From: DTYU01 sp040757355
Lineage (GTDB): Bacteria; Bacillota; Desulfotomaculia; Desulfotomaculales; Ammonificaceae
Length of the DNA stretch: 53,459 bases
Direction of reading: 5' to 3'
NCBI GenBank assembly: GCA_040757355.1
Contig: JBFLWY010000017.1
Span: 1-53,459 of the forward strand
Part shown: positions 50,860 to 53,459 of the stretch, piece by piece
Layout: every line of letters begins with the position of its first letter
Numbering within the stretch: position 1 is the stretch's first letter
The notes under the pieces: model-generated
Seen by the model: only the letters and a program-made list of their open reading frames with translations
Told to the model about the DNA's origin: nothing
Database searches by the model: none
Translations under genes and position numbers: made by a program

Positions 50860-51914
50860 GATTCCCTTTCCTTGCTGTTGTCCGGTCCCGGTATAAAATT
50901 GTGGCGTCTTAGCATACGTTCGATTTCCGGGATGGACATCAAAGAGTCTTTAGAACTGTATTCCTTGTTTAAAGTGGTTCTGCCGGTTTCTTTTCCGGCA
51001 AGTTCCGGCAGCATCGGCTTGATCACGTAATAATCCCCGCGTTCGTAAGTGCGCCATGCCTCTTCAGCGGCGACCAGGATCTCGTGCACTTTCTCCCCGG
51101 GACGGATCCCCGTAAAGACAGTATCGATCTTACGGTCGCCGATCAGAACCTTGGCGACGTCCAGAATCCGCGCTGCGGGAATGCGCGGGACGTACGTCTC
51201 TCCCGGAGCGGCCGATTCAAGGGCCGCAATGATTGTCCCTACCGCCCGCTCAAGCGGAAGGAGAAAACGGGTCATTTCTTTGGTGGTGACGGTCACCGGC
51301 CCGCCCTTCTTTATCTGCTCAATGAACAAAGGGATTACCGAGCCCCTGGAAGCCAGGACATTGCCGTAACGCACGCAGATAAAGCGGGTGGTGGGAATGG
51401 CGATGTTAGCTGTGATGAAGATGCGTTCCTGGATGGCCTTGGTCATCCCCATGACATTAATGGGCTTGCAGGCTTTGTCGGTCGAAACTCCTACTACTGT
51501 CTTGACAGGAAACCGGTGTTTTTGGATGGCCCTGACAATGTTTTCCGCCCCAATAATATTTGTTTCCACAGCCTCGAACGGGAAGTATTCGCAGGATGGA
51601 ACCTGCTTCAGAGCGGCAGCGTTAATGACAATATCCGCTTCGGCCAGCACGGAACAGACGGAATGATAATCGCGGATGTCCCCGATCCTGAACTCCAAAA
51701 GGCGCCTGAAGTTGTTGTAGATTACTTCGTCGGTGGCGTTTTTAAATTGCTGGTATTCGAGTCGCATGTAGTGCTGTTTAGCTTCGTCCCTGGAGAAGAC
51801 AATAACTTTCCTCGGTTGGTGGGAGGCCGCTGACATCAGATGCCGCGTTAAAACCTTCCCCAGTGAACCAGTGCCGCCGGTGATAACCACTACCTTATCC
51901 TTAAAGACCAACAT
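50850..51914 (-). CDS. fnlA: UDP-GlcNAc 4,6-dehydratase/5-epimerase (FnlA/CapE)
   Basis: 354 aa from ATG 51914. The Rossmann motif VVVITGGTGSLGKVLTRHL, FSRDEAKQHYMRLEY, NAAALKQVPSCEYFPFEAVETN and STDKACKPINVMGMTK are FlaA1/CapE/WbjB features. In the last of these a Met takes the place of the usual SDR Tyr in YxxxK, as in CapE and FlaA1 relatives. Role: first step from UDP-GlcNAc to UDP-L-FucNAc. The frame runs back to 51983, but the earlier codons overlap fnlB. Confidence 0.87.
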   Translation of the reverse strand: MLVFKDKVVVITGGTGSLGKVLTRHLMSAASHQPRKVIVFSRDEAKQHYMRLEYQQFKNATDEVIYNNFRRLLEFRIGDIRDYHSVCSVLAEADIVINAAALKQVPSCEYFPFEAVETNIIGAENIVRAIQKHRFPVKTVVGVSTDKACKPINVMGMTKAIQERIFITANIAIPTTRFICVRYGNVLASRGSVIPLFIEQIKKGGPVTVTTKEMTRFLLPLERAVGTIIAALESAAPGETYVPRIPAARILDVAKVLIGDRKIDTVFTGIRPGEKVHEILVAAEEAWRTYERGDYYVIKPMLPELAGKETGRTTLNKEYSSKDSLMSIPEIERMLRRHNFIPGPDNSKERESWG

Positions 51915-51927
51915 CTTTGACCCCTTT

Positions 51928-52824
51928 TCACCCCGGCCGCCGATAATACGGTGCGGTAATATAATCCTGGTACATCTCATCAACGAGTTCCGGCCACTCC
52001 GGAGGGGTATAGCCGGTTGAGCGGCGGAACAAGGTTGAATCCAGCGTTCTGTCTAGGGACGGACTGGCATCGGGTTCAATGATGATCGTTTTGCGGTACC
52101 TATCTGCGATGAGCCTGAGCAGATCGTATTTGGAGATAGGATTCGAGGAGACCTGGTAGAGCCCGTTAAGACCCTTATTGGGGATGACGTAGTCCGCAAT
52201 TACGCGCGCCAGTTCAACAGTAGGGAGCCCCGAGTACATTACCCTGCTGAAGCCTCGGACTTTGCCCTCCTGGGCCAGGAACCATTCCACCAGGCCGTGT
52301 TTCCCCTTTAGCTCGTGACCGATAATCGACGTCCGCAAGGTAATACAGTGGCGGTAAACCACTTCGCCCAGGAACTTCGTACGGCCATAAAGATCAGTGG
52401 CATCAGCGATGTCGCTTTCGGTATACCGGCCTTTCCCGCCGCTGAATACACAGTCGGTGCTGATATGGATCAATCTTGCCCCGGCAGCCTTGCAGAGCAG
52501 AGCGATGCGATGGGGCAAAAGAGCATTTATGGCGATAGCCTTGAGAGGATCCTGAGCGGCAGGCACCTGTTTAATGATTCCTATCGCGTTTATAACGATA
52601 TCGGGCCGGATATCCGCAACGGTTTGGGCAATGGAGCCGAAATCTTCAGCGCTTACACCCGTTCGCGCATTCTCTAACAGTACGGCGGAGAACCATGTGG
52701 ACAATCTCCCGGCACTGCGCGCCGTGCCGTAGACGTCCAGGTCACCGCGTTGGGAAAGCCGGGCGAATAACGTGTGACCCAGCATTCCGGTAATACCAAG
52801 GATGAGAATCCTTTGCCCTGGCAT
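51928..52824 (-). CDS. fnlB: UDP-2-acetamido-2,6-dideoxy-hexulose reductase (FnlB/CapF, RmlD-like)
   Basis: 298 aa from ATG 52824. An RmlD-like SDR: ILILGITGMLGHTLFARL, NAIGIIKQVP, HISTDCVFSGGKGRYTESD, catalytic YGRTK in DLYGRTKFLGEV, and RTSIIGHELKG. It matches the reductase in the FnlA-FnlB-FnlC trio that makes UDP-N-acetyl-L-fucosamine. A dTDP-4-dehydrorhamnose reductase is the alternative, but no other rml genes are present. GGAAAGG precedes the ATG. It lies 13 bp upstream of fnlA. Confidence 0.85.
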   Translation of the reverse strand: MPGQRILILGITGMLGHTLFARLSQRGDLDVYGTARSAGRLSTWFSAVLLENARTGVSAEDFGSIAQTVADIRPDIVINAIGIIKQVPAAQDPLKAIAINALLPHRIALLCKAAGARLIHISTDCVFSGGKGRYTESDIADATDLYGRTKFLGEVVYRHCITLRTSIIGHELKGKHGLVEWFLAQEGKVRGFSRVMYSGLPTVELARVIADYVIPNKGLNGLYQVSSNPISKYDLLRLIADRYRKTIIIEPDASPSLDRTLDSTLFRRSTGYTPPEWPELVDEMYQDYITAPYYRRPG

Positions 52825-52896
52825 GTTTTTCCAGCCTTTCCGTTTTCGTTGAAGATTAGGACCATCCACGAGCCGCTTCTTAGTCAACGCTCCCTC

Positions 52897-53459
52897 TCAG
52901 CCTGCGGTCTTTGGCCAGGCAGGAAGAGGAAAGGAGATCGCCATTTCACCAACCCGGGGCAAAAATGGCTTGCTACATACGCAAGTGATCATATTGGGTG
53001 ATACAGGTTTGGTTTTGGCATCGTACGTTATCCCCTGTAAATCCTCATAAAAAAACTCAACATCGGTGAATTTTGCAAAATCCTTTTCCGTTATCCCAAG
53101 GAGGAGATGGTGAGGGTTGCCCGGCGCCTCATTGTAAGGCACGTTGAATAAAAGACGGTTTCTCCATTTCATCTTTACTGCGACCTCGAGGCCGTTCGGT
53201 ATGTGCTCGATTACACCCCGTGATACAACATAGTCATATTCGGGCATCGCCCGAACAAAATCTTCCGATATGACAAGATGCTTGATCGCGGCTCCGGGAT
53301 AGTGTTCTTGCGCATATTCGATACACTGTGGAGACACGTCAACTCCTGTTACAAGAACCCCGGGGATCTGCGCGATCATTGCGCTGCCATACCCAACGCC
53401 GCAGCCGAAATCCAGTACTCGTACAGGGATATCCACCAGTTTTAGTCTGATATCCAGGC
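52897..53459 (-). CDS. Class I methyltransferase, 5' end cut by the window edge
   Basis: At least 187 codons; the reading frame is open to the last base of the window, so the GTG at 53436 is not necessarily the start. Motif I VRVLDFGCGVGYGSAMIA, VTGVDVSPQCIEYA, then YDYVVSRGVIEHI match class I SAM methyltransferases of the sugar/lipid type. The C-terminus is complete. It is the first gene of this minus-strand train within the window and precedes fnlB by 72 bp. The substrate is unknown. Confidence 0.82.
   Translation of the reverse strand, partial: LDIRLKLVDIPVRVLDFGCGVGYGSAMIAQIPGVLVTGVDVSPQCIEYAQEHYPGAAIKHLVISEDFVRAMPEYDYVVSRGVIEHIPNGLEVAVKMKWRNRLLFNVPYNEAPGNPHHLLLGITEKDFAKFTDVEFFYEDLQGITYDAKTKPVSPNMITCVCSKPFLPRVGEMAISFPLPAWPKTAG

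Overview
The window looks like a chromosome segment of a motile Firmicute of the class Clostridia. It has a flagellin with a Maf glycosyltransferase beside it, fliD-fliS, flgM-flgN-flgK-flgL, cheB-cheA-cheW, motA-motB, an S-layer-homology (SLH) protein, strong AGGAGG ribosome binding sites, frequent GTG/TTG starts and sigma-28-type promoters. I see no tRNA, rRNA, CRISPR array, transposase gene or phage gene. The genus cannot be named from the sequence alone.

Layout. (1) 59-23603, nearly all on the minus strand, is a sugar and glycan biosynthesis region. From its upstream end it holds a legionaminic-acid-type nonulosonate pathway: legB, legC, an ATP-grasp enzyme, legG (NeuC type), legI (NeuB type), a ptmE-like nucleotidyltransferase and legF (NeuA type). 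Then come a TPR-glycosyltransferase, a domain-swapped HldE-like heptose enzyme, two paralogous radical SAM/SPASM genes flanking an orphan thiamine-diphosphate E1 alpha/beta pair, a methyltransferase, an extended SDR epimerase, GmhA, a GmhB-kinase fusion, the SLH protein and a DegT-family protein that has lost the PLP lysine. A small zinc-ribbon membrane protein lies on the plus strand. (2) 23913-29893, plus strand: flagellin, a small unknown protein, Maf, FlaG, FliD, FliS and a FliT-like chaperone. (3) 29989-37791, minus strand: flgL, flgK, a small unknown protein, flgN, flgM, then cheB, cheA and cheW. (4) 38268-47420, plus strand: motA-motB, three large multidomain glycosyltransferases and an APS-kinase-like gene. 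(5) 47582-53459, minus strand: a probable beta-propeller protein, a methyltransferase, a UDP-N-acetyl-L-fucosamine set (fnlC, fnlA, fnlB) and a methyltransferase cut by the window edge.

How it fits together. A plausible reading is a flagellar glycosylation island. CMP-nonulosonate, nucleotide-heptose and UDP-L-FucNAc would be made in the cytoplasm. Maf and the other glycosyltransferases would then decorate flagellin before export. No flippase, ABC exporter or polymerase is visible, which fits cytoplasmic protein glycosylation. Near-consensus sigma-28 promoters lie upstream of flgM and, unexpectedly, upstream of the SLH gene, which ties that surface protein to the flagellar regulon.

Intergenic DNA is unusually rich in repeats. 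About ten gaps carry degenerate tandem repeats with an exact 7-bp period and a different heptamer at each site. Two copies of an 88-bp element with 15-bp terminal inverted repeats lie about 47 kb apart. A second palindromic family sits directly beside heptamer tracts. A 57-bp direct repeat built on the same 11-mer as the 88-bp element lies upstream of a methyltransferase gene.
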